Below are positions 37,441-46,202 of a stretch of 64,000 nt of DNA, piece by piece; position 1 is the stretch's first letter, and each line of letters starts with the position of its first letter. The stretch spans positions 310,001 to 374,000 of the forward strand of contig CBDCWO010000006.1 in NCBI GenBank assembly GCA_965223405.1, read 5' to 3'. Made by a program: the position numbers and the translations under genes. Below the pieces are notes generated by a model. That model worked only from the letters and a program-made list of their open reading frames with translations, did no database searches and was not told where the DNA came from. This stretch comes from CBDCWO01 sp965223405. Its GTDB lineage: Bacteria; Bacteroidota; Bacteroidia; Chitinophagales; Saprospiraceae.

Positions 37441-38031
37441 TTAACCCGATTCTAAAACTCTAATTATTTCTCTGGTCTCCGGTAGAGCTCCTTGTTCAAT
37501 AGCCGATTTAAGCCGGGATAATCTTTTAGACAGGTATTCTAATTCACCAAGGCTCCAAGTTCTAAATTCATCCGATTGGGAAATTCCATTCATCTTGGCA
37601 TGGTTGACGGTTTGCCTAAATCCCTTGATTCTCTCTTCCAGATTCCTGATTATATTCGCACCTATTTCTAAGTTCATCATAAACTCCGAATGCACTCCGG
37701 AGAAGCGATCGCTAGAAAATACCGATTGAACAATGTATATCGTATTTGTGAAATCTAAGTCATGTAAATATCTAAGTTCGGCATTTGAATTGCTGTTTAG
37801 ATCATCTAGTATAGTATCAATATCCGTCTTCAAAATGTTTACGGTTTGGAGATAATTATCCAGAATCAACTCAAATGCTTTAAAATAAGTAATTCTGTTT
37901 TTTAGATCCTCCCGGCTCGATCTGTATGAATCAAGTTGAAAGGCTCCATAGACACCAATAAATACAACTAACAACTCCATCATGAGATGCTTCCAATTGA
38001 TTCTTTGGAGTGCTTCAGTTTTTCTTTTCAT
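37441..38031 (-). CDS. Hypothetical single-pass membrane protein (DUF6090-like)
   Basis: A membrane helix near the N-terminus (MMELLVVFIGVYGAFQLD) is followed by a helical extracytoplasmic region of about 160 residues. The helix sequence resembles a Bacteroidota family I recall as DUF6090. Its function is not known. It is divergent from a short lipoprotein-like frame. There is no operon partner on the same strand within 250 bases. Confidence 0.7.
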   Translation of the reverse strand: MKRKTEALQRINWKHLMMELLVVFIGVYGAFQLDSYRSSREDLKNRITYFKAFELILDNYLQTVNILKTDIDTILDDLNSNSNAELRYLHDLDFTNTIYIVQSVFSSDRFSGVHSEFMMNLEIGANIIRNLEERIKGFRQTVNHAKMNGISQSDEFRTWSLGELEYLSKRLSRLKSAIEQGALPETREIIRVLESG

Positions 38032-38086
38032 GCATATTGTTCTAAGCTTAAATGTATATTTAGGCGACAGAGTAGGTCTTCAGGTA

Positions 38087-38257
38087 ATGCGAACCCTGTT
38101 TCTGCTTGTAGTAATTACATCCATTTCGCATTGTAAAACAATGGTGCTGAGTCAAAAGTTACCTATACAAAAATTGCTCATTTTTCGATCAGGTTTTCAA
38201 GGCTGTCAGTTTACACCGAAACGATCTACTCTAAAATCGAAAATAATCATTAACTAA
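38087..38257 (+). CDS. Possible small lipoprotein (56 aa), perhaps truncated
   Basis: MRTLFLLVVITSISHC is a credible lipoprotein signal, followed by about 40 residues with the segment LLIFRSGFQGCQFT. It is divergent from the membrane protein at 37441. It may be the stub of a longer lipoprotein. I do not recognise a family. Confidence 0.3.
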   Translation: MRTLFLLVVITSISHCKTMVLSQKLPIQKLLIFRSGFQGCQFTPKRSTLKSKIIIN

Positions 38258-38431
38258 CTAATTTAGTACTTTGCTTGATGCTATCATTAAGAAGTTTACG
38301 AAAACATTTCCAAATTACAAGTTTGAATTAAATTTTAGAGGCAATAAAAATCTGTAAACATTGGAATGACAATTATATGAAAATAGGTTGAGCAGCACTT
38401 AGAGTTCAAGCACTGGTGATCTAAATTAAGA

Positions 38432-38471
38432 GTGGTGGAAAAAGGAATTTGAAAATTCCTCCTGCCACCAC
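38432..38471. terminator. Strong two-part hairpin downstream of hsp20
   Basis: GTGGTGG (38432-38438) pairs with CCACCAC (38465-38471), and AGGAATTT (38443-38450) with AAATTCCT (38453-38460). It lies 50 bases beyond the hsp20 stop, on the transcript side, so a terminator is likely. The T-run is weak. Confidence 0.5.
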
Positions 38472-38520
38472 TTCTTCCTTAAAAACCAAAACTATATTTT
38501 CGGAGTATTCTCAAGTAACC

Positions 38521-38955
38521 CTATGAGACTTTTACCAATGATTTTTTCTCCTTTTTCCCTTTGATTTTTGGAATATTTATATACAAAACGCCGTCTTCAT
38601 AATTTGCTTCAATAGCATCTACCTGTACATTGTCAGGCAAGGAAAATGTCCTTCTGAAGGGCTTCAATTTAAATTGTTTCCTAAAATAGTTCTTGGTAAC
38701 CTCTTTTTCTGTTGACAGTTCTTTGGTGGTAATGATTAATTGGTGATCCCTTACCTCGATGCAAAATATTTCTCTATTCAAACCGGGAGCAGCAATTTCC
38801 AGGTGATAAGATTCTTCACTATCAGCAGTATTTACTGCTGGAAAATTAATGTTGAATCGTCGCCATTCAGCGAAATATTCATGAGGTTCCAGTACTCCCT
38901 CCGGAATAGGCATGGCATTAGACAAAGTACGCGGTTTATAATTGTGGGTTAACAT
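38521..38955 (-). CDS. Small heat-shock protein, Hsp20/alpha-crystallin family
   Basis: The alpha-crystallin domain covers residues about 45-140, with YHLEIAAPGLNREIFCIEV, FRRTFSLPDNV and YEDGVLYINIPK, the A-x-x-x-n-G-V-L motif of the family. At 144 residues it has the normal length. Hsp20 proteins bind unfolding proteins without ATP. It is a single gene. No CIRCE-like element was seen upstream. Confidence 0.93.
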   Translation of the reverse strand: MLTHNYKPRTLSNAMPIPEGVLEPHEYFAEWRRFNINFPAVNTADSEESYHLEIAAPGLNREIFCIEVRDHQLIITTKELSTEKEVTKNYFRKQFKLKPFRRTFSLPDNVQVDAIEANYEDGVLYINIPKIKGKKEKKSLVKVS

Positions 38956-39238
38956 GAGAAATTGATTTTGAATGATAAAATTCTCAAAAGAGACAAGAAT
39001 TTTTCCAGGATATGGTGGGAGATATTACACTCCTACTTAATTAACAATTTCAGGACCAAAGAGATTCACTGGAAGGTCCAAAAATGTAGTTTTCATGAAT
39101 CGTAATCGAAATGTTAATTCAATCCGGTGAAATGATTTAATGTTTATCCATTGGACTTCTGATCATTCCTGAACACAGGAAAATTTAGTGATCCGAATCA
39201 TGCAATAGATGCGAATTCCTCCGACCTGATATTTGTTT

Positions 39239-39832
39239 ATGAAAGAAAAGGGTATAAACATGGAAAAGAAAGGCAAATTTTGGCTAATCCTCCGAAATAT
39301 TTTATTGACCATCTTATTTCTGGGCATAATAGGATTGTTTGGGTGGTATTATTATATCTCCGAAAACAAAATTGATGAAATGGAGCTAGAGTATCAAAGG
39401 CTGGAGGAAGAACTTTCCGAGGTGAAATCAGGATTTGAGGATGAAGTCATCCACACATTGGCATTTCATGATAGCGTATACTTATCTCTATTAATGAAAC
39501 CTTTCAGCTGGGCCGTTCGTGATGAATTGTTAACCAATAATTACCACAAGATCAATCAATATCTGGCCCAGTTTGTAAAAGAACCCAATGTAAAAGTAGC
39601 AATGGTCATTGATGAGAAAGGTATCATCGTAGCTTCTTCAGACATGAAAGCAATGAAATTGCCCTTTGCCGACTTTTACCCTCAGATCAATTTGGATAAG
39701 GAAGGAATAGATATCAAAATGGCTCGTACCCAAATTTTCATTGTAAAACCGGTGATGGGTTTTGAAAGAAGAGTAGGTACTATATTCGTCATTTATGAAC
39801 CTGGAGAAACGAAAATCTCACCTGGTCTATGA
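39239..39832 (+). CDS. Single-pass membrane protein with coiled coil and sensor-like extracytoplasmic domain
   Basis: An N-terminal membrane helix (ILRNILLTILFLGIIGLFGW) is followed by a short coiled coil (MELEYQRLEEELSEVK). A 120-residue domain then follows, including VAMVIDEKGIIVASSDMK and FEVRVGTIFVIYEP-like strands, which looks like a Cache/PAS-type sensor fold. No kinase or methyl-accepting part is attached. The ATG at 39239 or 39260 is the start, and a TTG sits two codons before the first. It is convergent with the serine dehydratase gene. Its function is unknown. Confidence 0.7.
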   Translation: MKEKGINMEKKGKFWLILRNILLTILFLGIIGLFGWYYYISENKIDEMELEYQRLEEELSEVKSGFEDEVIHTLAFHDSVYLSLLMKPFSWAVRDELLTNNYHKINQYLAQFVKEPNVKVAMVIDEKGIIVASSDMKAMKLPFADFYPQINLDKEGIDIKMARTQIFIVKPVMGFERRVGTIFVIYEPGETKISPGL

Positions 39833-39899
39833 TTAGGTTCTGATCAGGATAATAATTTTGACGTGATCAATGGTTCAATTGTTCTATCCATTTGGCTCG

Positions 39900-41498
39900 C
39901 TAACATACTTTAAACTTCATCGCTGATTTCTCCAGCGATTCTTCCCCATCCGGATGAGCTAGTTTGGCTTCGATATCACGTGAGGTTTGGGTAATTGACA
40001 ATCCACCCAGAGCGGTACATCTCAACTCGTGTGCTATCCGATGACCTACCTGATCCATGGTTTGTATCACTTCATCAAGTGGCACTAAATGATCATAATT
40101 GGCCAGGGCCATATTAGCACAAGTTAATGCATTAGAAGCGGCCGTTATATTCCTGCCCAGGCAAGGAGCTTCTACTCGATTGGCAATAGGATCGCAAATC
40201 ATTCCCAGTAGATTTTGCAAGGCTTGGGAGGCTGCTGAGAGAGATTGATCCAATGCACCTCCGGCCAGGGTAACCATACCGGCAGCCGCCATACCGGACG
40301 CTGATCCACATTCAGCCATACACCCACCAACTTCAGCTGCAAAAGTAGCATGGGTGGAGATAAATATTCCGATGATTCCTGCACAGAACATTGCTTTGAT
40401 CACTTCATCATCAGATAAATTCAAGGTTTCCGCCATACCCAAAATAGCTCCGGGCAAGGTACCGCAAGAACCAGCGGTTGGTGCGGCCACAATCGTTCCC
40501 ATAGAACTTTTCATTTCCATCATTGCCGATACATAAAGGATGATTCGATTCAATAGCTCACTTTGGATCAATTCCCCCCGCTCCATACCGGATTTGAAAT
40601 TTAGCGACTGAGCTCCCAGAATTCGATCACTGTAGGATGTACCTTTTAAGCCTTCCTGAATAGATGTTCGCATCACTTTCAACAATTCTTTCATTTTCTC
40701 ATAGACCATTTCCTGGCTTAGATTTCCTCGGGCTGATTCATAAATCATGGCTAATTTCCACAGTTCAAAATCCTTTTCCTTATTGTACTCCAACATCTCC
40801 GCGCAACTTTGAAAAGGGACTTTCAATTCCTTACGGGATAGAACCGGTAGGACCGGATTAATTTGTCTGATGAAGTTAACGTGATCCAGCGCCAGGATTT
40901 CACTCAAAACCTGTGGAGGCAGAAAGGATTGTGATTTTACCTGAACGAATGGTTCTCGTCCACCTTTAAAGCCTAGATGATCATGCTCAAAACCAATCTT
41001 TTGGATTTCTGAGACTGCAGCTTCACTATTGACATAAAATAAGGTTTCGTAAAAATCCCCCATCATAGATAGACTTGCACCATCGATCGATATCACTTCG
41101 ATCATGCCACCTCCAGTAGATATGGCAACCACTTCTTTCATCTCCTCTTCATTGAACAATGAGATTTTATAGGTATTGGGATGATCCGTCTGCATAGGTT
41201 CGATGACAATATGGATTCGGATCCCTTGCTTGTCAATCCAATCTTGATAATCTGGTAGTCTTGGATCATCTGCATCCCATCCTAGAAATCCTGCGAATAA
41301 TCCCATGTCAGACCCCTGGCTTTTATGAGTAGTAGCAAGTGATCCATTCGGATCGTACTGGATTATGACCTCTTTGATATTTCCATCCATTAGGTCATGA
41401 CAGATTTTTCCAATCCTCACAGAGGCAGCACAGTGAGAACTGGATGGACCTCGCATCACGGGGCCTAAAACATCGTTGAAAATACTGGGGCAATTCAT
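39900..41498 (-). CDS. sdaA: Iron-sulfur L-serine ammonia-lyase (L-serine dehydratase), single chain
   Basis: This enzyme deaminates L-serine to pyruvate and ammonia with a [4Fe-4S] cluster. The N-terminal beta domain (GPVMRGPSSSHCAASVRIG onward) and the C-terminal alpha domain are joined in one chain of 532 residues. Cluster Cys are seen in AAPTAGSCGT, GGCMAECGSASG, MICDPIA and VEAPCLGRN. The chain ends in Cys, which fits the 'tail-in-mouth' C-terminal Cys of type 2 enzymes. The start is ATG 41498. An earlier TTG at 41504 is less likely. It is one gene, with no obvious operon. Confidence 0.93.
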   Translation of the reverse strand: MNCPSIFNDVLGPVMRGPSSSHCAASVRIGKICHDLMDGNIKEVIIQYDPNGSLATTHKSQGSDMGLFAGFLGWDADDPRLPDYQDWIDKQGIRIHIVIEPMQTDHPNTYKISLFNEEEMKEVVAISTGGGMIEVISIDGASLSMMGDFYETLFYVNSEAAVSEIQKIGFEHDHLGFKGGREPFVQVKSQSFLPPQVLSEILALDHVNFIRQINPVLPVLSRKELKVPFQSCAEMLEYNKEKDFELWKLAMIYESARGNLSQEMVYEKMKELLKVMRTSIQEGLKGTSYSDRILGAQSLNFKSGMERGELIQSELLNRIILYVSAMMEMKSSMGTIVAAPTAGSCGTLPGAILGMAETLNLSDDEVIKAMFCAGIIGIFISTHATFAAEVGGCMAECGSASGMAAAGMVTLAGGALDQSLSAASQALQNLLGMICDPIANRVEAPCLGRNITAASNALTCANMALANYDHLVPLDEVIQTMDQVGHRIAHELRCTALGGLSITQTSRDIEAKLAHPDGEESLEKSAMKFKVC

Positions 41499-41504
41499 TA
41501 CCAA

Positions 41505-41816
41505 AATTTTTATTTTAAAATTCCTAGTTATTATAAAATTAGTAAAAATTATGCGGTAAAGGACTGAGACTCACCGACAGGGGCTGTATTTTTGATAAAA
41601 AGGTGGGATTCAGAGGAAGAATGAAGAACAGGGACGATATTAATAATTAGAGTGGTCAAAATAGTGGCAATTTCGGATGTGAATGTCTTTAAAAGTCCCA
41701 AATAATGTAAACTAACAATTTACTGTATAAGATCTATCTTACTAAATATTTGTTAATTTATTGAATACATGGAAGAATTATCTACGAAATGATGTTGATT
41801 AAGTAAAATATATCCT
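41505..41816. other. 312-base divergent region between sdaA and the plug lipoprotein
   Basis: It is AT-rich and holds a perfect inverted repeat (TAAGAT, CT, ATCTTA) at 41728-41741, 76 bases before the plug-lipoprotein start. I see no gene or clear TAnnTTTG element. Confidence 0.5.
41728..41741. promoter_or_regulatory. Inverted repeat upstream of plug lipoprotein 1
   Basis: TAAGATCTATCTTA is a perfect short palindrome upstream of the first plug lipoprotein gene, a possible regulator site. Nothing ties it to the ECF sigma factors. Confidence 0.25.
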
Positions 41817-42218
41817 ATGAAGCGGATTCAAAATATTCTAACTATTGGTGTGGCATTCCTGATGTCGATCTTAATTCTTGGTGCCTGTGGAGTGTCCGGA
41901 AAAACTACAACATCCGATGCGAACCAAAAAAAACGTGGTGACAGAGAAATTGTAGTAGAACATCCAAACAGTCTGATTGAATTGATAACCAGGGCGCCGG
42001 GTGTTCATATCTCCAATGGTGTTCCTACAATCCGAGGCGGTCATCCCCTATATATATTGGATGGGATTCGACAGGGACATGATTTTTACGGAGTTTCCGG
42101 GATAGTCAACATCCATGATGTAGCTTCCGTTGAAGTTCTTACCAAACCGACTGAAACCTTGCGGTACGGTCGTGATGTAGCCTATGGTGTCATAATCATA
42201 AGAACCAAGGGTAATTGA
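41817..42218 (+). CDS. Stand-alone TonB-plug-domain lipoprotein, module 1
   Basis: A signal peptide ends in the lipobox LGAC (Cys24). After a short linker, residues about 50-133 form the plug domain of TonB-dependent receptors only: LIELITRAPGVHIS, then IRGGHPLYILDG, then HDVASVEVLTKP and YGRDVAYGVIIIRTKG. No beta-barrel follows. It is paralogous to the 125-residue protein at 44999. The gene faces a membrane protein and an ECF sigma gene. Inference: it binds or plugs a barrel partner in trans, or acts as a surface-exposed signal receptor for the sigma factor. The plug-only design is unusual. Confidence 0.88.
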   Translation: MKRIQNILTIGVAFLMSILILGACGVSGKTTTSDANQKKRGDREIVVEHPNSLIELITRAPGVHISNGVPTIRGGHPLYILDGIRQGHDFYGVSGIVNIHDVASVEVLTKPTETLRYGRDVAYGVIIIRTKGN

Positions 42219-42271
42219 TTTTTTTTACGGCTATCATTTTCATTTTACCCTCCCATAGAACCAATGACTTT

Positions 42272-42739
42272 TTAAGCATTCTCCATCAAAAGGTATAAAA
42301 AGAAAACAGAGAATACCAGTCCACTTATCAAAAGGATGATCAGATTCAACCACTTCAACTTCAAAGACATCACAATTTCCTTTTGATCCTTGTCATAGCG
42401 AACATGCAGGATTGCCCATAAATTAAGAACAATCGCAATCATAGGACCAAAAAGTAGTAATATCCTGAATATCCAATTGATGAGAGAACGGTCACCGAAT
42501 TTCCGATCCAATTCTCCAATCCATTGGTAGACCGAGGTGAAAATGCCTACATCCAATTGCAAATAGTGCTTTAAAATAACACCACTGAGAAATAAAAACG
42601 GTACTATTAATAATCCGACTCCTATCCATGCTGACTTTTTGGTGTCTAATAAAGTCAACCTGAATTCCCGCTGATGACCAGTGACATCCACCGTTGGCTT
42701 TTTCAAATTATCCATATATTCTTCAAATTTATCGTGCAT
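42272..42739 (-). CDS. Three-helix membrane protein downstream of ECF sigma factor, module 1
   Basis: The start is set at ATG 42739 (MHDKFEEYMDNL), since the longer frame to 42775 lacks a signal-like or family start. A cytoplasmic N-terminus of about 40 residues (KPTVDVTGHQREFRLTLLD) precedes three hydrophobic segments (SAWIGVGLLIVPFLFLSGVIL, ILLLFGPMIAIVLNLW, LIILLISGLVFSVFFLYLLM). It lies downstream of an ECF sigma gene on the same strand. Position and topology fit an anti-sigma-like partner, although no canonical zinc-binding anti-sigma domain is visible. This is inference. Confidence 0.72.
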   Translation of the reverse strand: MHDKFEEYMDNLKKPTVDVTGHQREFRLTLLDTKKSAWIGVGLLIVPFLFLSGVILKHYLQLDVGIFTSVYQWIGELDRKFGDRSLINWIFRILLLFGPMIAIVLNLWAILHVRYDKDQKEIVMSLKLKWLNLIILLISGLVFSVFFLYLLMENA

Positions 42740-42810
42740 TGTAGTTGATTTGTTGCGTGAAATTGAGTAGATCAACTATTTGATCAAATCCAGTTAGAAC
42801 TCTTAATCAT

Positions 42811-43389
42811 TTAACTTTTTTCTTCTTTGTTTATCGGGATGACATTTTTTCTTAATTGTGCAATTCCTCTTGATAATAGAGATTTCACCGTTCCCTCTTT
42901 TTTGTTCAGAATGACGCTTATTTCTTTGATTTTCAATTGTTCAAAATACTTGAGACTTATCACTTCCTGATAATTCATGGGCAACTTTTTAATTGCTTGC
43001 AGTAATTTGGTAAACTCCCGGTGTTTTTCCAGTTCTATTTCAGCTTCCTTTTTCTCTTCATCCAGAGTGAACGAATACATAAAAATTGAGGCTACTCCAT
43101 ACGTATCGCTAAGCAATTTGGGTTTATACTTTTTCGAACGATAGTATTGATTCACTTCATTGGATGCGATCCGATAGAGCCAGTTTAGAATTGGAATTCC
43201 TTTCCATTTGAACCGACCAAAATGGAGATAAGCCTTAATAAAGGTTTCCGAAGTAATATCTTTTGAGTCATCAAAATTCGCAGTCCTTCGAAAACAATAA
43301 TTAAATATGGTTTGATAGTGTTGATCATAAACTAATTTGAAAAAGTCAGAGTTATTACCTGATTCTGCTATTTGCTGCGTTTCATCCAA
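42811..43389 (-). CDS. ECF sigma factor, module 1
   Basis: This 192-residue sigma-70 family ECF protein has region 2 (YDQHYQTIFNYCFRRTANFD, then SETFIKAYLHFGRFK and WLYRIASNEVNQYYR) and region 4 (LPMNYQEVISLKYFE, KIKEISVILNKKEGTVKSLL). It has no extra C-terminal domain. Together with the membrane protein 71 bases downstream and the plug lipoprotein beyond it, it forms one of two parallel modules. It probably directs RNA polymerase to a small set of promoters that I cannot see. Confidence 0.9.
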   Translation of the reverse strand: MDETQQIAESGNNSDFFKLVYDQHYQTIFNYCFRRTANFDDSKDITSETFIKAYLHFGRFKWKGIPILNWLYRIASNEVNQYYRSKKYKPKLLSDTYGVASIFMYSFTLDEEKKEAEIELEKHREFTKLLQAIKKLPMNYQEVISLKYFEQLKIKEISVILNKKEGTVKSLLSRGIAQLRKNVIPINKEEKS

Positions 43390-43576
43390 GTGTTTTCCCT
43401 TTATAATACAAATGATTTATTTTGGTTGCATACCCTAGTTAGTAATCAATGTTCAATGTAACCGGTCAGGACCCTTAGGAATAAAATTATTTTCTCTTAA
43501 TGAAGACCTCCAGGCACATATCTGCTCCGATCAGGACTCACAATTAACATATTGGTAAAACTTGCAGATGGCTCGG

Positions 43577-44698
43577 TTAAAACAAGGACAATAAATAACC
43601 TAATACTGCTCCTCCCAAAACAATATATGCATGATTGACCTTACGATGGATAAAGACACTATAGAGACCAACTACTAAAATGGTTGTCGTCTTCCAATCG
43701 GTAATTGAATCGAATCCCATCTGTAGGCATACCGCAAGAATCAAGGCGACAGCAGCCACATTTACAGCATCCAAGAAGGCACCGATTATCGGTGATTTAC
43801 GCATTTTGGGTATGAAGGGATTTAGAATTAAAACAAAAATAAATGAGGGCAGGAAAATCCCTATGGTCGCTGCCAGAGCACCAGATAAACCCTGCATTTG
43901 CCATCCGATGAAGGTAGCGGTAGACAGCACCGGTCCAGGTGTAAATTGACCAACGGCTACTGCATCAATTAATTCAGCCCGCGTCAACCAACCTTTATTT
44001 ACCAATTCAACATCAAGAAAAGCGAATAGCACATATCCACTTCCATACAGTATGGATCCCACTTTGAGAAAGGTTAAGAATATTTTGGGAATACCGACAT
44101 TTACACTTGCCGAAACCTGATAAAAAAGTAAGGGAATCACTGCAGTTATCAACGCACTTTTCCTTTTTACAAAATACCAAAATATGCCTGCTATTCCACA
44201 TCCAAAGAGCACCAGGATTTCGTGGAAATCCAGGAGGCACAATACCAGACCGATTGCTCCCAATACACCCAATTCTACATTCTTAATCGCTTTTTTTCCC
44301 AATCTGTAGGCGGCCACCAAAATAATTGCGATCACAGCAGGTTTTATACCATACAGAAAGGGTTCCACCGCTGGCAATTGCCCATATTTTTGATAAAGTA
44401 AAGCAAAAATTGAAGTGACAACCACTGCCGGGAAAATAAAACAAAACCCGGCTACAAAAACACCTCTCCATCCGGCTCGTTCGTAACCACAGTGCATAGT
44501 CATTTCGGTAGAATTCGGCCCAGGAATAAGGTTTGTGGCTCCGACCAGGTCCAGAAAATGGGCCTCAGACATCCATTTTCTTTTTTTAACTACCTCTTCT
44601 TCCATCATAGCAATATGTGCAGCTGGCCCTCCAAAGGCTATCAACCCTAACTTAAAAAACAATCCGGCAACTTCTTTGAGTTTTTTTTGCTTCGACAT
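43577..44698 (-). CDS. chrA: Chromate transporter (ChrA), two-domain
   Basis: This protein of 374 residues is of the CHR family, with duplicated halves. The N-terminal half shows FGGPAAHIAMMEEEVVKKRKW, GATNLIPGPNSTEM and the C-terminal half VAVGQFTPGPVLSTATFIGW, both with the CHR motif G-P-G-P region. The start is ATG 44698 (MSKQKK). It is predicted to export chromate from the cytoplasm by proton-coupled antiport. It sits between the two plug/sigma modules and is not clearly part of either. No chrB-like regulator lies nearby. Confidence 0.9.
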   Translation of the reverse strand: MSKQKKLKEVAGLFFKLGLIAFGGPAAHIAMMEEEVVKKRKWMSEAHFLDLVGATNLIPGPNSTEMTMHCGYERAGWRGVFVAGFCFIFPAVVVTSIFALLYQKYGQLPAVEPFLYGIKPAVIAIILVAAYRLGKKAIKNVELGVLGAIGLVLCLLDFHEILVLFGCGIAGIFWYFVKRKSALITAVIPLLFYQVSASVNVGIPKIFLTFLKVGSILYGSGYVLFAFLDVELVNKGWLTRAELIDAVAVGQFTPGPVLSTATFIGWQMQGLSGALAATIGIFLPSFIFVLILNPFIPKMRKSPIIGAFLDAVNVAAVALILAVCLQMGFDSITDWKTTTILVVGLYSVFIHRKVNHAYIVLGGAVLGYLLSLF

Positions 44699-44998
44699 AC
44701 CCATTAGCAACATCCATTTTGGAAACTACAGCCCACTATCCTATTGCTTTCAATTATGAAGTGATTTAAAAACAAATTTTTAATTGATTTGCATGCCATT
44801 TATTCTCAATACGTCAGCTTTTTCTCGATCCATAACTGTGGCTATGAATCTCAAAAAGAGCTTCGTCTTGAAAATCAAGCGCATACAACTCATTTTAACA
44901 TCTGTTTTTAAATCACTTCTATCGTATTTGACGCTGGGATCAAAAGTGAATTTAATTTTAAATTAATTGTACCTTAGAAATGAACTTCAACGAATATA

Positions 44999-45376
44999 AT
45001 GGATTCGATGATCAAATCAGTGAAAATCGTAATTGTCGGAGGTCTTTTGTTAATTGCTATTAGCTCGTGTAGGTCGGTGATTAGCACCACAAGTACTGCA
45101 CCCAATACGGAAATAAAAACTAAAAACAATCTGACCTTGGCCGATTTGCTAAAGAAATCACCAGGCGTGCATATCAATAATGGAGAACCTACTCTTAATG
45201 GTGGACGCCCTTTATATGTGGTGAATGGATTCCGCAAAGGACATGATTATCAAACAGTTGCTGAAAGTCTGAAAATAGATGACATCGTCAAAGTAGAAGT
45301 AGTCACCAATCCTGCTCAAACCAAAAAATATGGTCAACATATTCCGCATGGTATCATTCTGATCATTACCAGATAA
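44999..45376 (+). CDS. Stand-alone TonB-plug-domain lipoprotein, module 2
   Basis: This is a paralogue of the protein at 41817. It has a signal peptide and lipobox (AISSC, Cys24) and a plug-only domain: LADLLKKSPGVHINNG, LNGGRPLYVVNG, HDYQTV, KVEVVTNPAQ, YGQHIPHGIILIITR. No barrel follows. Convergent with the 64-, 197- and 158-codon genes (two membrane proteins and an ECF sigma), it repeats the layout of module 1. In these proteins the second half also keeps GHD, which is shared between the two and not in ordinary plugs. Start options are 44999 and 45008. Confidence 0.88.
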   Translation: MDSMIKSVKIVIVGGLLLIAISSCRSVISTTSTAPNTEIKTKNNLTLADLLKKSPGVHINNGEPTLNGGRPLYVVNGFRKGHDYQTVAESLKIDDIVKVEVVTNPAQTKKYGQHIPHGIILIITR

Positions 45377-45380
45377 AAGT

Positions 45381-45400
45381 AAATCCAGCTTGGTGGATTT
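45381..45400. terminator. Hairpin between convergent genes of module 2
   Basis: AAATCCA (45381-45387) and TGGATTT (45394-45400) pair around GCTTGG, just after the plug lipoprotein stop and before the small membrane protein stop. It is a candidate bidirectional terminator. Confidence 0.45.
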
Positions 45401-45427
45401 GTCAGTGCGAGTTTAAACTTCAATCAA

Positions 45428-45622
45428 CTATTCCGATTTACTGGTCCACCTCCTGTTAATCGTCATCGCCAGGGTGAGTAATATCATAACCAATCCGATA
45501 AATCTAAAAAGACCACTCCACAGCTCGGACAGAATAAAGAAGTATTGGAAAAGTATAAAGTCGTGATTGAGCATCAGCAGCCCAAATGCCAACATACATA
45601 ATGAATACTTAGATTTTTTCAT
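45428..45622 (-). CDS. Small two-helix membrane protein, module 2
   Basis: These 64 residues contain two hydrophobic helices (SLCMLAFGLLMLN, then LFRFIGLVMILLTLAM) and a basic tail. It overlaps the end of the 197-residue gene by 14 bases, so it is translated from the same transcript. It probably belongs to the ECF sigma module, but I recognise no family. Confidence 0.65.
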   Translation of the reverse strand: MKKSKYSLCMLAFGLLMLNHDFILFQYFFILSELWSGLFRFIGLVMILLTLAMTINRRWTSKSE

Positions 45623-46202
45623 TCATTTGAAATTTTACTTTTTTGATATGGTTTAAGGTCTTTTGAATGTTTTTTTGATAGCGTCTGGTCATATATGGCC
45701 GATATAAAAACCACATTATCGCACCAAACAGGACCAAAGCGCTATAGCCTAATATGATCAGGGTCATCTGGTCCGAAATAAACTCATAGATATAAAATGC
45801 AAATCCTGTAGCCCAAAACATGAAGAGGGCCGTTTGAAAATTTGATTTACCTATGCATGTTTCTTGCTCCTCCCGTTCAAGTCTTACTATAAACTTCTGA
45901 TTTGACAAAGTTTCCAGATTGGATAGTTCCACCTGATTTTTGATTTTTACATATACGAGTATCCCCGCGAGTATCATAAATAGCCCTAAACCTACAAAGG
46001 TTGACCATAGCCTGAAATCCGAGATTATCATTATTACCAGGAGCACTCCAATAACTACCACACCTATCGACAATGTAAAGATATTGCTCTTAGTTTCTTT
46101 TTGCCGGTACTGAAGGATGATCTGCTCCATCTTAGCAAATTTGGGAAGGGAGTCTGGTATATTAGTTAACCATAACGATTGCAATTCGCTAAATTTTTCC
46201 AT
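45609..46202 (-). CDS. Four-helix membrane protein, probable sigma-linked regulator, module 2
   Basis: The cytoplasmic N-terminus (MEKFSELQSLWLTN) resembles the start of membrane proteins that sit beside ECF sigma genes in Bacteroidota. Two hydrophobic pairs then follow (FTLSIGVVVIGVLLVIMII and FVGLGLFMILAGILVY; TALFMFWATGFAFYIYEF and LIILGYSALVLFGAIMWF), giving four helices. It overlaps the sigma gene by 14 bases and the small membrane gene by 14. An anti-sigma-like role is likely but unproven, and there is no zinc-finger anti-sigma domain. Confidence 0.75.
   Translation of the reverse strand: MEKFSELQSLWLTNIPDSLPKFAKMEQIILQYRQKETKSNIFTLSIGVVVIGVLLVIMIISDFRLWSTFVGLGLFMILAGILVYVKIKNQVELSNLETLSNQKFIVRLEREEQETCIGKSNFQTALFMFWATGFAFYIYEFISDQMTLIILGYSALVLFGAIMWFLYRPYMTRRYQKNIQKTLNHIKKVKFQMNEKI

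Larger units (their letters stand above)
38032..38520. other. 489-base region between a membrane protein and hsp20
   Basis: It contains the possible small lipoprotein at 38087-38257 and the strong hairpin at 38432-38471. Nothing else is supported. Confidence 0.5.

Noticed and set aside
41505..41816. Riboswitch or ncRNA upstream of the plug lipoprotein
   Set aside because: Apart from one short palindrome there is no conserved fold I can recognise.
43577..44698. ChrA as part of the plug/sigma modules
   Set aside because: It lies between the modules but has no overlap or paralogue in either. Its position is probably incidental.
44784..44966. 60-codon + strand frame before the second plug lipoprotein
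   Set aside because: Low-complexity basic composition and no signal peptide or homology. Treated as non-coding.
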